A DNA stretch of 64,000 nucleotides, taken from positions 35,502,731 to 35,566,730 of the forward strand of contig NC_084669.1 in assembly GCF_028389875.1 (NCBI RefSeq), written 5' to 3'. Shown one piece after another: positions 1-12,769 of the stretch. Positions within the stretch are counted from its first letter, which is position 1. The number at the start of each line of letters is the position of its first letter. Under the pieces are notes generated by a model that did not search any database, was not told where the DNA came from, and saw nothing but the letters and a program-made list of their open reading frames with translations. The stretch is from Rhea pennata. Taxonomy: Eukaryota; Chordata; Aves; Rheiformes; Rheidae. A program made the position numbers and the translations under genes.

Positions 1-1503
1 ATGAAAGGGAGAATAAAGCCACACAAATGAGTAACAAATAACTCATATAATTTATAGTAAATTCTTAATCTATTTCATCAGGTTTAAAGCAAATTTGAAG
101 TTAACTTCTACATACTAAAAAAGGACAAATATTTAGAATGCAAGTTACCAATTGCTGCATTTTGTTTACATTCTGTATTTCCCTAACCTTTCACAATCAT
201 CAATTTCAGGATTGCGAAGTTGCAACATATCTTTTTCAGGCAAATCAAAAGATTATTTTATGACAAAAAAGCAACTGTTTTCGAACAGTCTTTTCTTTTT
301 AAGTGTAGAAACTTAAACTTATCTAAGCAACAAAAGATGGCCACATTGAGGAAGACTATATTCTTCTAACTAGCTTTTCATTTGTTGTTGAGTAGTAATC
401 CAAACTAATATACTTTTTAAAAAAAAGTACGTTTTCCAGAAATAGTTTTTTCTTCAGAAATCAAACTTTAAGAAATTTGTCATTCATAATATTCTGAATT
501 CAACAGATTCAGAAATGAAACTGATAGTCACCTTTCTGAATGATTAGAATTTTTTTCCATTGCTATTAAGTTTCAAAGTATTTTTTTAATTGATGCATTT
601 AAGAGTGCTGAACATAGGAAACAAAGTATTAATATATACTGATTTATACCTAAGTGCTTAAGTCTAATGCGAGTATCAGAACACTGGAAGGAAGGTACAG
701 GAATCAATCACTGAAAGTCATACACATACTGTGTTACCCACCCTAAAATAACAAAGGTATTTTTGATTACTAGAAGCTTGACATGCACAATCTTAGTGAT
801 GAATAGTGTAAGAAAGAGCCCTTGCATTACACATTGCATGCTGCTTCTAAAATTTTCCAAATCTTAACCAAGTCTGCAAATGATGCATTTAGCCAACAGT
901 TGCATACAGGGCAACTTTACACATTTCAGCTCTCCAGTTATTTTGATCGATTCCTGTATTGCTAGAAGAACATGCCACACTGACACAGAATATACGCTTT
1001 TTCTCCAAATCAACCTTGAGATAACAACCAACCTTTGATGGAACCCCATAGTGAAAATACTTTATAATACTTACCTGCAGATAATGTAAATCTTCAATTC
1101 CTTCTATTGGCTACCAATAGTACATAAGCAGAAATTGTAGTTCAATAAGAAAATCCTGAACAGTGTGTGTGTATATTATCTTTATTAGATACTAATGCAA
1201 ATTTCAATACCTGCACAATACCTGCACAATTTTAATAATGCAACATGCTCTGCCATATAAGCAGTGCTAAATCTGGTATACTCAACTTTACCAAATCTGA
1301 AAAAAATCTAGAACTACAGTGTGATTCTTCATATTTGTTAAGTTTTTCAAATATTTAACCAGTTTTCCAACATTGTCACAATTTCTTCCACTATACACCG
1401 AAAAAATTAGACATGGAATTTAGAACATTTTAGGAGAAAATGCTACCCGAATAGTAAATAATAAACAAAAATCAAGACATAAACATATCTTTAAATACTA
1501 TAC
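1..1503 (-). other. HERC4: HERC4 intron (partial)
   Basis: AT-rich intron DNA continuing off the left edge. A tandem 11-base duplication (ACCTGCACAAT twice) lies near 1210-1232. No exon with RCC1-like coding was found on either strand. Confidence 0.8.
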
Positions 1504-1595
1504 CTTTGTAAGAGCAGCAGTATGGTCTTCTCCACAACATATATGAACAACTTTCTGAGTTCTCAATGACTTCAGCAGGGTAGGAACATATCTGT
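1504..1595 (-). CDS. HERC4: HERC4 fifth coding exon (last one in the window)
   Basis: The acceptor is CCTTTTAG and the donor is AAAG/GTATAG. The 92 bases encode [20 protein letters not shown] then [10 protein letters not shown] and end on a codon boundary. The next expected segment (a blade beginning like EGGVFTFG) is not found in 1-1503, so the following exon lies outside the window. Confidence 0.93.
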
Positions 1596-4500
1596 CTAAA
1601 AGGTTTAATACAGAAATAGATGAGTTATTTTGAAAATAAAAATCAGAAGGCAAGTAATTTTATGCTTGTTATTCTAATCTAGTTCCAATCAAACAAACTT
1701 TAAATTTGTTAAAGTAATGCAATCATGGTGACTGAGTCACTGAGTATCTTTGAGGTGGAAGTTATTACAGAAAAAACAAAGATACTACTATACTGAAATA
1801 TTTTGTAGCAAGCAGACTTCATTTTCACTAGTACAGGTTTGCATGTCAATGTGTAAACCATGAAACATATAACAGTACATTAGTCCTGCCACTGGCCATA
1901 AGAAAAGGAAACAAATGACAGATCTCGAGTGACGTGCTTCATGTTTTTCAGTTGCTCAAGAGTTTATATTAGTCGGTCACAACTCAATATTATTAAACCT
2001 GTAATAGAAGAGAACACGACTAATTAAGAGACACACATAACTTACCTTCAGCTGTCAGAACAAATCAACTTTGTGATCCAGTTGCACAATAGAAATTTTG
2101 TAATTGTTAATACTAATGTCTCTATAACTGTCAGGGCACACAAAGACACTTAGAAGAGAAGCTAACCAGATACAAAAAAGGAATTTTACTGAGAAGTAAT
2201 GCTGTATGAAGATTTGGATCATACATATCCCAAAGACAAGCAACTGAAGTTCCCATGAAAACTTGCTGTCTGAAAAGTACATAAGACTTTCCTATTATGA
2301 ATGTGTGATCAGATTTAAAGCATTAACTCTGATACACACTTTAACTGCACTGCATTATCCCTTTATAAAGGGCATTGAGAACCAATGAGAAAGCTTTAAT
2401 CCATAAAACTAGCTATAGATTATTCTATACCAAATTGTGCATTGCAAGAATAGTACAGCACATACTCCCACCTCGGAGTTCTGCCCTGAGAGCGTGCATA
2501 TGAACAAAGAAACAGAGTCTAATCGAGCCTAACTACTTGTTTTGAAACTGTTAATGAGTTACCAGTACTCTGAGAGGAAATTTTGGAAATAGTTGAAATT
2601 CATAAATGGCTATCAAAAGCCATCTGAGGAAGGAAAATAAAGGCAGTAATAAACAATGAGATTCCCTTAAATATGTCTACTAAACAACTAAATAGCTTTG
2701 GTAATTACTGTTTTTGTCATGCAATCCAATCTATCCAAAATTTAGTTCAAGTTTTAACTATTGCACAGCATCATAATTCAATCCAACTCAGGAAGTCAAA
2801 GTTATAGAAAAATCAAGGACAGGAAAAGACAACATATCGTGCAGGCCAGAATTTCAATATAACGTTGTCAGAATTTTCATTACAAAATAGCTGGGGAGGG
2901 AGAAATTGTTCTTGCATAAGAATCACAGGACATTGACACTATCAAACTACATTCAACAAAAGTTTGTCTGCTCCTTTTCTAGGAACATTGTTACCTTCAG
3001 ATTCACAAATGGAGACCTTCAGCATGAATTATTTTACTGAAGCAATGATTACTTACCATTATCATCATTAAGACCCAGCTGCCCAAATTTGTTGCGTCCC
3101 CATCCAAAAATGGCTCCAGAAAGAGTTAGTACAAAACTATGAGCTCCTCCTGCTGCAATCTGTGCAAAAGGGATTCCCAGCAGAGACTTAATTACATGAG
3201 GTGATGTTTGTTTTTTATATTCGTAACCTAAACCCAGCTGGCCATATTTATTTTGTCCCCAGGAAAACACTTCACTTCCTGTTTAAAGAAAAAAAATAAA
3301 GAAATACAGTCAATATAATTTAATCACACAAAATTTATTCACTTTAATAGAAAGCAGGTTAAGACAGCTATACACACTTCTTCAAATTTTTAAGTCTGAA
3401 AAAGCACACTGAACAGATTTGTTCATTGTCAAAGCTAAACCTTCTACTGTAATTTGCAGACATTCAACCAAAACGTTTAAACAGACTGAAAGTATTTAAA
3501 ACAAGTTCAAAACCTTCAAGACTATTCTTAACATTCCTGTATCAACAGTGCCAGCTAAATGGCATTTGGTTGTTATGAAGACTCTGATTCACTGGGAGTT
3601 CTACTAGCACACGTATTGTTCTGCAGAAGATGTGCTGAAGCTGCAAATTGGACATGCAAAAGCTTCCAGTTTCCAAGCACTGAAATGTTTATACATTCAC
3701 ATGTTTATGTTTCATATATAGTTTAAGTGCAATGTATTTTAAACTTGAATATTGCATTGAAGATATGATCAATAAAGCTCAACGTTTATAATGGCATTTG
3801 ATGGATTATAAAGAAAAGAAATATATTGAAGAATCACAAATTAAAAAGCTATTTATATTAAGACTTTCAGAAGTAAAAGCTCTACAGAACAACTAATGTT
3901 CTACCAAGTTACTTGCTATCCTAAAAATGAACACCTAATCACAAAGATATTTTGCTGTTATTGTTGCTGATGTGATGAGTTTCAGACTTTATCTGTGTCT
4001 CTTCTACCTCTGTTTTTCCAATAAAAGTTTTATCAGGAGAGAAAACAATGAAGCTCATCCTCTGAGGTATAGGCTACCCAGATTCTTTTGTACTAAAGGT
4101 TAAAATTAAAAAAAAAAAATCTTAACAGCAAAGATTCTATGTCAGTCACACTTATAATCACATGAACTAATCTGTCTGATCAATATTCCATATGCAGATT
4201 CAAAATAATATGAAGTCTCCTCTGAAACTGCCTCATTTTCCTTCCTCTGCAGGACTCTTTTTTTCAAAACCAATGACTGTGGCCAACCATGTTACATTTC
4301 AAGTACTAGGTTCTGGACAGGTTCTCTTAAAATCATTAAGAAGAAGAAGAAGAAGAAGAAGAAAAAAAGAGGAGGAAGCACAAGGCATCTGAAGAACAAA
4401 AACAGAGCTGCAAATCCACAATCTGGAAATAGCACTCTTCAGCAATGCTGTACTGAAGCTTCTATTTAGAATACTAAGTGAATGATAAGCTACTACTAAA

Positions 4501-7500
4501 TTCTAGCACCTTTGACCAGTCAAATAGTTATACAGCACTATTTGGTTACTCCCTACGTTGCATTTGTGATTTTAATACAGACAAAGGGTTATTTTTAAAT
4601 ATCAGTCTACATATCCTGTAAACAAAGGAATTCCACTAGGTTATAGTGGGCAAGGACACCTGTGAATATAGAATGCCACAGAAAACACTCATTATGTGCC
4701 TACAAAGAGTTATGTACAGAATCAAGGCACATGTAGTCAGTATAAACTACTAAAAATAATCAGATAAAAAAAACGGCAGTAGTTCTGCAGTCATTTCTTT
4801 CAAATGGAAATTTTGGGCACAGCTCTATTTTGTTATGATAAAGCAAACAAGAAGCAGATTTAAATCTGGACAGCTACATTAATTAGACATGCAAAGCTTT
4901 GACACAAATGAAGCTAAATAAGCATGTTTTCAAAGCCCCAGAAAGGTTTTAAAGATAGAAGTTTAAGTCTGCCAAAGTGCGAGTTATAGGGGGATATTGC
5001 ATTTAACCACAGAGACACCAACAAAACAGAGGCTTTGCAAAAGAAAAGTAGAGGAAGAAGTCATTGCCTGAGTGGCTCAGTAACTTCAATTGCAGGGTAA
5101 ACTAGAAGACTAGCAACAAAGAAGCAGGCTAACGAGAGAGGTTGGATGAGAAAAATGAGAAGCAACAATGAACTTAAAAGGAAATTACGTAACAGCAAGA
5201 CAATAAAAATCAAAAAGCATAGAAAAAGCAGAACAATTAACATAATACTCTCAATTTTTCTAGTATCAGAACAGAGTTTGTACATTTATTTTTTCAACTG
5301 AAGTATTTACCATTTAATCAGGTTTCCACTATCAATGTGAAATCCCCTCTGTGGTAAGTGGTAGCATGTTTTAAAAGACATTTCCTTTAGAAATAAACAA
5401 ACAAAAAATACCAAAACCTTTAAGACTATCGCACAAGAGATTATACAACAGTTCCAAACAAGCTGGCTTACCTTTTGAGAGCGCAAGTGAGTGATAATAA
5501 CCACAAGCAACTTGCACAATTTGGATCTCTGATAAGCTTTTAATATTTCTAGTGGAGTAAGAAAATAGAGAAAGAATTAAGCTACTAAGGTCATGGTATG
5601 AAATATAGTCATATGAGAGGATAACAAAAAAGTGAAGTCTTCTCACGATGTATGTATGAAGGTAATTTATAGCTTCTAATTTAAATTAAAAGCTATCTAG
5701 TAAAGTTACAAGCCTTAAGTCAAAGCTTCTCTGCTAGCTCCTCTAAAGAACAGGTTGTCTTATTTTTAAATTAACGAAGTCAGTAAGAGACCATTAATGA
5801 AGAATCAGGCAGAATTGTCTACTCTGGAGACACTAAGAAGGAGACGTCACAGATGAAAGGAGAGAACGAATACTGAAAGTAAGAATCAGAAGACATTTAC
5901 TTTCTAGTCCTCAGAGGGAAAAAAGGGTTTTCTAGTGTATTACTCTTTTTCATATTGATATTTGATATAAAGACTGAATTATATTCTGTTCAATTTGAAC
6001 AGATCAAAATGTATTCTTTTTTCCTTTCAGTAACATTGACTTCAATGGAACCAAAACTTCAGCTTGAGCTAGTAGCAAGCATTGTTAAAGTTCAGTTTCA
6101 TCAGGAAGTTGAAAATATTTGCAAAGGTGTACGAAATCAGTATACAATATGATAGCATACTTTCAGCTTTTGATGAGGAAAAACAGGAGTCTGTAAAAGC
6201 CTTTAAAAGGGCTTTTTAAAATCTGATATAAAAGCTGTATTTTAGTTATACATTATTCATATTTATACATGTCATATATAGCCTTGTCAGGTTACAAATG
6301 ACTACTGTTCTGAGGAATTATTACTTTTCTATGTAAAAAAAATAATAAGAAAATTAGAAAAGAAAACCTCCAGCCTGTAAAGATTCAGATTTACTGGTAT
6401 GGACAGTTCTACTGATTTCAGTGAATCCATTCATCACAGTAAAAATGTATGCTTGCTGGACCTCAGTTTACTGAAATGCTTACAGAATAGTGCAGATACT
6501 ACAACAGATAAAAATTCTTTAGAGCTATAAAGCAAATTCATTTATCATTCATTTTCAAAACTAGGAGACTTACTATTCAGTTGCAGCTAAAAAACCTCAG
6601 AGTGAAAAATACAGTATGAAGATCAGATAGCAAATGGCCTTCTTCTAACGCAACCCCACAGCTGGTTATAAAAGTTTAACATTCTCTCTCTCTCTCTAAT
6701 TCCTAAATGGCGTTATTGATCCCCACCTATATTCTTAAAATACTCATACTACTTTTCCTACATAACTTCCACCCCTAGGAGACTACTACTAAAAAAAAAC
6801 AAACAAAAAAAACAAACCCACAAATCCACAACACATTTAAGATAGATACTTTGGAGAAAGAAAATAAACAGGCCATAGCATTCAAATGCCATATCTAAAA
6901 CACACTTTCTAATGTTTAACTATAACAGCAGAATAGCTTGGCTCATGTGATTTAAGCACATTTTTTCAAACACAGTAATTTAATTATAAACTTATTTTTT
7001 AACCTGGGCACTCTGATGCACTCCTCTGTTCCAGGCAAGCCAAGCTGTCCATCAGTAGCCAGACCCCAAGCATATACCTGACCCTTGTCATTTAATGCAA
7101 GTGTGTGAGCTTCTCCACATGATACAGCTACAATATTTTGGGCATCCAGTGCACCAACATGCTCTACAAAAAAGAAAAGTAATCATTAAAAAAAAAGCTT
7201 GATACTAACAAGCAAATTTTGTTTATCACAGCTGATAGACATTTGTGTACTAAGGTATAAAATGAAATCACACAAATAAATCTAGAAGCCTGCCAAAACA
7301 CCATATACCTAAAATTATAAGCCTGCTATCCCAGGTGAACTAGGTTAAATTTGATGCACTAAAGTAATCCAACAACTTTATCTGGAGATAACTTAAAGCA
7401 CCAGTATAAATAAATGCACAAAAACTGCAGTTTGATCTTAGTGGTCTCTTCTAACCTTGACATCTGAAAGTGAGTGCACAAGCTTGATTAAGGTCAAATA

Positions 7501-10213
7501 GATCATCATCAAATGTCCACATGCATAGACATTATACAAGAGGAAAACATTCCACAAGAGGGACTTATGTTCACTATTCACTATTTAAAAAACAAAACAA
7601 AACAAAAACCCTGCAAAACAAGGCACAGCAAGTTAAAAACCAGAACCGTTGATCTTGTAATGAGCTACATAATATCCTCTTTGCTACAGAAACTAATCTT
7701 AAAGCCTAAATTTTCTAGGCATGCAATGCACACCTCTGGAAAGCAAATACTACAGTACTGTGATTTCTCCCAGTAGTCTGCATCAAGACCTTTAAGTTTA
7801 TCTGGATGAGCTCAGGCTTTGTATTCGTACATATGACTTGTGATCAGAAGTCAAATATTTTCATTTCAGTGATAGTAAAGGGGAAAATATCAGAGCATGT
7901 TACTAAGGCTAGAATTTTCAAAGTCCCTTAAGTAAGGGCCTGTTTGGACATTTTATGCCCAATTTTCAAACATTCAAAATTCTGTTCCAGCTTCAGAATC
8001 ACACACACACTGAAAAAGCCTGTGTATCATCAATGTAACAGACTGTAATCACAGCCTAATATAGTTTAAGTCAGTTTCAAAACAGCAGCCAACAGTATCT
8101 GCAACATGTAGACACTCAGTTTCAAAAATAAAACAACAAAAGCAGCAAACCTATTCATTTTGCTAACAGCTGGTCTGATTAAAGAGGTTACCACCCCAAT
8201 TCAGCTCATTAGTCTCCATAGCTCTGCCAGTGAAAGACATCATGTAAACGCTTTTCAATTCAGGCAACATCAGCAGATTAGCTCGGACTGTCTTCACTGC
8301 CTGTTAAACCAGCTGGGCCGACTTCGCCTAATACGGATTAAGGAGTATTCACACAACCCCTACAGCCAGCAGAGCTGCGTGGGGAGGAAAGAGGGGAGCA
8401 CGGCTGAACAGCACCACTGGCGACAATGAGCTGGCAAAGACAAGCAGTTAGCAACAAAAGTATCTTTAGTTATCACCAATACATCCGAAAAGAGCATATG
8501 TTCATTTCTAAAGGCACTGAACCTCTTAAGATTGCCCAATGAAAGTTATCCCAACGTACATCCTCCACACTGGAATATTCAACAATATTGTCAGCAACCT
8601 CTGGATGGAGGAAAATAAATTAGAGAGGAAGCCACTACAATCCTCACAACTGTTGTGTCTGAGCATGTTGAAAAAATATTTACAACAATTACTTGTCCAT
8701 TATATGGCAAAGCTCAGATAAAAGTTCAGACAAGCTCTACCATAAAAACAAAAAAAATAAGATTCTCTATGGCAAATTTTAGATTAAAAAAATAATTCAG
8801 TATCAAAGTAGGTTACAAGTATTTTGAATTTATTAAAGGTTAGTTCCACAAGTTGAGTCTCTATTCACGTTCATGAAGCAGATGTTTACACAGGATTAAA
8901 GTTTGTCACTTTTAATATCCATTTACTGTTTCCTGATAGAAGTCAGGATTCATTTTAAAAGTTACACATCAACTATGCAAGAAAATCTTTACTTGGTACA
9001 AAATCTTAAATTCTGAATAAAGGAGAACTGCTAAATTATTACATACTAGAGGGATCGCAACTGCTTGAAAAACATTCAACTTGAGTGTTTACGTTTTATT
9101 GTACCAAGTAACTTGTAAAATTGCTGCTAGAGATGTAAGAATAAACTCTTACTAAGCCTTTTCAGTTTGCTTTCATTATGCTGTAAATACTGTCAGAAGC
9201 ACTGTTTCATCTCTCTCAGTGGCACACAGGAATGACTCACATGCACAGCTCTGAAGGGAGCCCATGTGCACACTCCTCTGCAGTCCCTACAAGATGTTTA
9301 CCAACTCATGCCACAGAACAGCACCAGCAGCAATTAGGAATACATACATAACATAGATAAGGAAGAAAAAAGACCAAATAAGTTTTATACTGCATTCTTT
9401 AGGCTTGTCCAAATACTATTCCTATAATACTGTATAGGCTGAAATGCCTTATTAATTCTTTTAGTTCTCCAAAAGAAAAAAAAAGCAAGAAAATAAAGAA
9501 TACTGCTTTAATCAGACTTGCTCCACATCACACACTGGACAATTAAAAAGCGCACAGCATATTTCCCAATTATGGTATATCAAATATTTTCTACCATCTT
9601 CCAATAGCCAAACATATAATAGAGTACAATAGTAGCCCACGTATTGAACTAAATCACCTCCCCTCAAGATTAAAAACAGCCACTGATTCCCACAACCTTG
9701 AATAAAGTGATTCCACACTGGGAATAAAAAAAAAAATAGTGGCACTGTCCAGCTGCACGATGAGCAAAAATCTGGGAATACAGACGTCTCACAGTTGGCT
9801 GTTTCTAACAGTCACAAGACATGATGCAAGCAATGGAATGCTTTTCAAGGGAAAATACGCTTGTTCTTGGAAGAACTACTGTGCACACAATTCAGCACAT
9901 GCACAAACTGCCACTATTTATAGCATAACAAAATGCAGGTACAAACATATACATACAGGTTCTGCAGGTCAATACTCCTAAACTTACCGGGTCTTTTCCT
10001 GGCTTTTTCATGTCCTAGTTGTCCTAGATCATTGCAGCCACATGTATAAACAGTCCCATCATCCAGGACGAAAACAGTATGTCTGAGTCCACATCCCACA
10101 TCTCGGACCCTTTTATTTAAGAAAAAGCCACTTTTTCGGGGTTCTAAAACAATCTCTTCATCAATTCCACCCAATCCAAGCTGTCCAAAAGATGCATTTC
10201 CCCAGCACAACAT
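1504..10213 (-). CDS. HERC4: HERC4, 5' half of the coding region (joined exons, partial)
   Basis: HERC4 is a cytosolic HECT-type E3 ubiquitin ligase: an N-terminal RCC1-like beta-propeller, a long middle region and a C-terminal catalytic HECT domain (about 1,050 residues in mammals, from memory). This window holds only the propeller part. Joining 10213-9988, 7163-7004, 5548-5472, 3278-3057 and 1595-1504 gives 777 coding bases, or 259 codons, with no stop and a consistent phase at every junction. Five RCC1-type units are seen, each with a GQLG core: [31 protein letters not shown] and KFGQLGLN. The N-terminus [16 protein letters not shown] and motifs such as [13 protein letters not shown] and [10 protein letters not shown] match HERC4 better than HERC3 as I recall the families. 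The remaining propeller blades, the middle region and the HECT catalytic cysteine lie beyond position 1. No frameshift or stop is seen. Confidence 0.95.
1596..3056 (-). other. HERC4: HERC4 intron between coding exons 4 and 5
   Basis: A 1.46-kb AT-rich intron. I see no recognisable repeat family or RNA gene in it. Confidence 0.8.
3057..3278 (-). CDS. HERC4: HERC4 fourth coding exon
   Basis: The acceptor is a T-rich tract ending TTTAAACAG and the donor is AATG/GTAAGT. The 222 bases encode [20 protein letters not shown] through [18 protein letters not shown], two RCC1 repeat cores with their AAGGAHSF motif. The Asp codon split at the 3' end is completed by the next exon. Confidence 0.95.
3279..5471 (-). 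other. HERC4: HERC4 intron between coding exons 3 and 4
   Basis: A 2.2-kb AT-rich intron. It contains an AAG trinucleotide microsatellite (listed separately) and otherwise nothing I can classify. Confidence 0.8.
4338..4369 (+). repeat. AAG trinucleotide microsatellite
   Basis: About eight AAG units grade into an A-rich run. It lies inside a HERC4 intron. The arginine-rich open frame across it is only repeat translation. Confidence 0.9.
5472..5548 (-). CDS. HERC4: HERC4 third coding exon
   Basis: This 77-base exon has the acceptor CTTACTCCACTAG and the donor AAAAG/GTAAGC. It encodes [20 protein letters not shown] then LALSK, the strand-rich end of one propeller blade. The phase on both sides is consistent with the flanking exons. 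Confidence 0.94.
5549..7003 (-). other. HERC4: HERC4 intron between coding exons 2 and 3
   Basis: A 1.45-kb intron with a short CT run near 6683-6698 and A-rich simple sequence near 6790-6820. No other feature is seen. Confidence 0.8.
7004..7163 (-). CDS. HERC4: HERC4 second coding exon
   Basis: The acceptor TTTTTTGTAG precedes 7163 and the donor CCCAG/GTTAAA follows 7004. The 160 bases encode the stretch from [20 protein letters not shown] to [20 protein letters not shown], completing blade 2 and giving blade 3. The split Glu at the start and the split Arg at the end join correctly to the neighbouring exons. The donor GTTAAA is weaker than usual. Confidence 0.93.
7164..9987 (-). other. HERC4: HERC4 intron between coding exons 1 and 2
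   Basis: A 2.8-kb intron. The stretch 8160-8430 is richer in G+C than its surroundings but has no recognised repeat or exon. Nothing else is supported. Confidence 0.8.
9988..10213 (-). CDS. HERC4: HERC4 first coding exon (residues 1-75 plus one base)
   Basis: The start codon is at 10213-10211, and the protein opens [20 protein letters not shown], the family's normal N-terminus. The exon ends with a consensus donor (CCG/GTAAGT) after 9988, leaving one base of a split Glu codon that the next exon completes. It encodes the first RCC1 blade and part of the second. The mRNA exon extends upstream into 5' UTR. A strong acceptor, a run of pyrimidines then CAG, lies at 10280-10278, so the full exon is probably 9988-10277. 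A weaker alternative acceptor is at 10257-10256. Confidence 0.95.
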
Positions 10214-10277
10214 GTTTACACTTCTCTTGATCAGAGATCTTCCAGCTTCACTTTTCTAAAATTTCCCTTATGCGTAG
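10214..10277 (-). other. HERC4: HERC4 5' UTR part of exon 2
   Basis: About 64 bases lie between the start codon and a polypyrimidine-AG acceptor on the minus strand. The acceptor has a long T-rich tract followed by CCTTGAACAG. This implies a separate upstream non-coding exon, consistent with the CpG island about 2.3 kb further upstream. The position is inferred from the splice signal only. Confidence 0.6.
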
Positions 10278-10468
10278 CTGTTCAAGGAAAAAAAAGTACA
10301 AATTTTCAATATTGCTTACAAAATCTGTTATTTCCTATATAGCATGTCATCAACAAGTTTCATTTTCTTTATACCAAGACCTGAATTACTGAAAGATTTT
10401 TAAAAGTCTAATTTACTTTCTCAGACAGTATTTATATGAATTCTGAAGTAAGAGGCTTTCTTTCTTGT

Positions 10469-10500
10469 TTCAGATGCAATATATATATATTGCACCTGAA
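10469..10500. repeat. 32-base near-perfect palindrome
   Basis: The central 20 bases (10475-10494, TGCAATATATATATATTGCA) are a perfect inverted repeat. The flanks TTCAG and CTGAA extend it to 32 bases with one mismatched pair (10474/10495). It could form a stable AT-cored hairpin or cruciform. Confidence 0.9.
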
Positions 10501-11840
10501 TGCAATATGTACAGGTCCTTGGTTTTATACATTTCAAAATTTTAAGTGTAACTACGTTCATAAAACTTCCTTAATCCCCAATTCAGAACCATACGAACGG
10601 CAATCACAACCAGCTCTACCCAGTGCAAATGACTTCAAACGCCTTTTAACGAGGCGGTGCAACATGAAGCACAGAAAAGCAGATAGCACTGTGAGTGGCT
10701 TCTAGAAGATCCCCCAAAACAGCACTTGACTCACCACTTGAAAAAAATTGGTCAATCCTGACCAAACCAGTCATGCAACACAAAGAACAAAATGACGTGT
10801 CACTCATTATATCTAAACTGTGAGTCAACTGAGCTTTCAATTAAATATAAATATATACATAAATAGCGGCCATGTAGGCCCTAGTCTGCATTACAGTCAA
10901 CACAGACGACAGCTTCATAGATACTTCTGTGGTAACATGACATACGCAAATTCATCCATGCAAACCCTGATCCCTAATGCCTAGATCACATCTTATCAGT
11001 ATTTGTGCTGACAGACTTTGTACCTATTTGGAGGGGATACAAACCTATGCCTCTCTTTCATTATCAGTATTCATTACTGCAGAGAACTTCTGATGACATG
11101 CTCAATGCTACTTGACACCACATTCCCACTACAAGTGATTTCCCCTTATTTTCAGAGGAATTCAAGAACCAGTGCAACACAATGTAAAATTCCTGCAAAT
11201 TTTCATCAGTGATCATTATAATTAAGAACGCATGAATAATGGAATGTAGAGTAAAATGCACTACAAATACTACTAATGCATTCAGTCTTGCCTTATGAAG
11301 AGTCATGACATTTATAAGTTACATAAATATAAGAAGTGTTCATAGGAGACATACAATGACATACAATACCACTGAAGCATTCTAAAACACCAAAGAATGG
11401 CAAAAGTTTTGCCAGCACAACAGGATGAACTATTTTTCTTTGCAGGAGTCTATTTGCTGTAAACAAGATGCCTATTCTCATTATCTAATGCAAAAAAAAC
11501 CAGCTAAACAGCTTAAAATAGATTGCACTTAGTTTACCTATCTCAGGACATGCTGCATGATCAAATATTTCTCTAGCTATTACCAGGTATATCCTACCAC
11601 ATTCAGACGGGGACATCAAAACAAAGACACCTTTGGTTAAGACACAGCTGTGTAACAGCAACCTTCACACGTCCGTAACAATGACTGCAATAAAAGCTTC
11701 AACCTGCAAGAAGATGGAAAAGACTTATGATTACACTGCTTCAGGATTGCCATAGTTGAGATCTATCTCCAGGTGGGGAAAAAGAAGAAGAGGAGGTCTC
11801 TTTTCTAAAGAACCAGATGTATTTTTTTCCTCACAGAAGT

Positions 11841-11870
11841 TTTCTTTTTTCTTTTTTTTTTTTTTTTTTT
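11841..11870. repeat. Poly-T tract
   Basis: An interrupted T run ends in 19 consecutive T (11852-11870), just outside the CpG island. It is poly-A when read in the direction of HERC4. Confidence 0.85.
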
Positions 11871-12613
11871 AAGTAAGCAATCAACCACTTTGTACTTTGA
11901 TCTCAAATCCAGGTATTCTTCCCTTGTCACGAAAGCTACCTCCTGTTGTCAACTGTACACTACGTGTGGCGTCAGAACCTGTCCAACGCCGACACCGAAG
12001 AGCAGAGACGGAGTACCCAGCTCCTTCCCCACTGGGGCAGGACAAGCGAAGGGATCACAGGAGCAGTCTGGACGTTTGCCGTGCGCTGGAGCACACTGGT
12101 GAGGGCACCGCCAGCGCGCTGCCGCGCTGCACCTCCCGCTCCCTCCCGCAGCCGCTGCCGCCGCCGAGCAGGGCGCTGCCCGCAGCCGCGGCCGGGCTGC
12201 CGCGCCCCGGGGGCGCCAGCGCTGGGGGAGCGGCTCCGGCAGGGCGCCGCCGCGCTGGGGTCGCAGCCGCCGAGGCGGGGCGGCGCCGGGCTCCGCGGGG
12301 AGCCCACAGCTGCCGCGCGGCGCCTCCCGTAACGGTCCTAACGGCCCCAGGCCGCCAACTGCCCCGCACCTGCCCCTCCCTCCCCGCAGCGGGGCTCCGG
12401 CGGGCCGAGCGCGGGCCCGGCCGCCCTCCCCTGCGCCCCGCGCCCCGCGGGGGCCAAAGGGCGGCGGCGGCGGCCGGCTCCGCAGAGGGGCAGGCGGCCC
12501 CCGCCCGCCTCGCGAGCGGCGCGTCACAACCCGGCGGAACTCACCGGGCGGCGGCTCCGCTCCTCTCCGCGCCCCAGCCCTGCGCGGTGCAGCCCGGCCC
12601 GCCGCGGTGCGAT

Positions 12614-12650
12614 GCAGCCCAGCCCAGCCCAGCCCGGCCCGGCCCGGCCG
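12614..12650 (-). repeat. GGGCT/GGGCC pentamer repeat, G-quadruplex motif
   Basis: On the minus strand six GGG runs are separated by two bases each (units GGGCC and then GGGCT). This fits the classic four-run G-quadruplex pattern with surplus runs. If transcription starts above 12650 it lies in the HERC4 5' UTR on the sense RNA strand. Confidence 0.85.
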
Positions 12651-12723
12651 CCGCAAGCACTCGCGGGCCAGCGCGCGAGGGCGAGCGGCGCCCACCCCGC
12701 AGCCGTGACAGGGCCCGGCTGCG

Positions 12724-12769
12724 CGGCGGCGGCGGCGGCGGCTGCTGCTGCGCACGCGCGCGCGCGCGC
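12724..12769. repeat. CGG, CTG and CG repeat block
   Basis: About six CGG units are followed by three CTG units, and then an alternating CG run (about 12754-12769) capable of Z-DNA. The block abuts GC boxes in the HERC4 promoter. Confidence 0.85.

Larger units (their letters stand above)
10278..12544 (-). other. HERC4: HERC4 intron 1 (5' UTR intron)
   Basis: This intron runs from the inferred non-coding exon 1 donor at 12545 to the acceptor before 10277. It contains a 32-base near-perfect palindrome (10469-10500), a poly-T tract at 11841-11870, and the downstream flank of the CpG island. The assignment depends on exon 1 being correct. Confidence 0.6.

Noticed and set aside
864..1075. Minus-strand open frames of about 60 codons with a GTAAGT-like donor nearby, as a further HERC4 exon
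   Set aside because: The translations do not resemble any RCC1 repeat or the expected next HERC4 segment, and the donor is on the wrong side to make them an exon.
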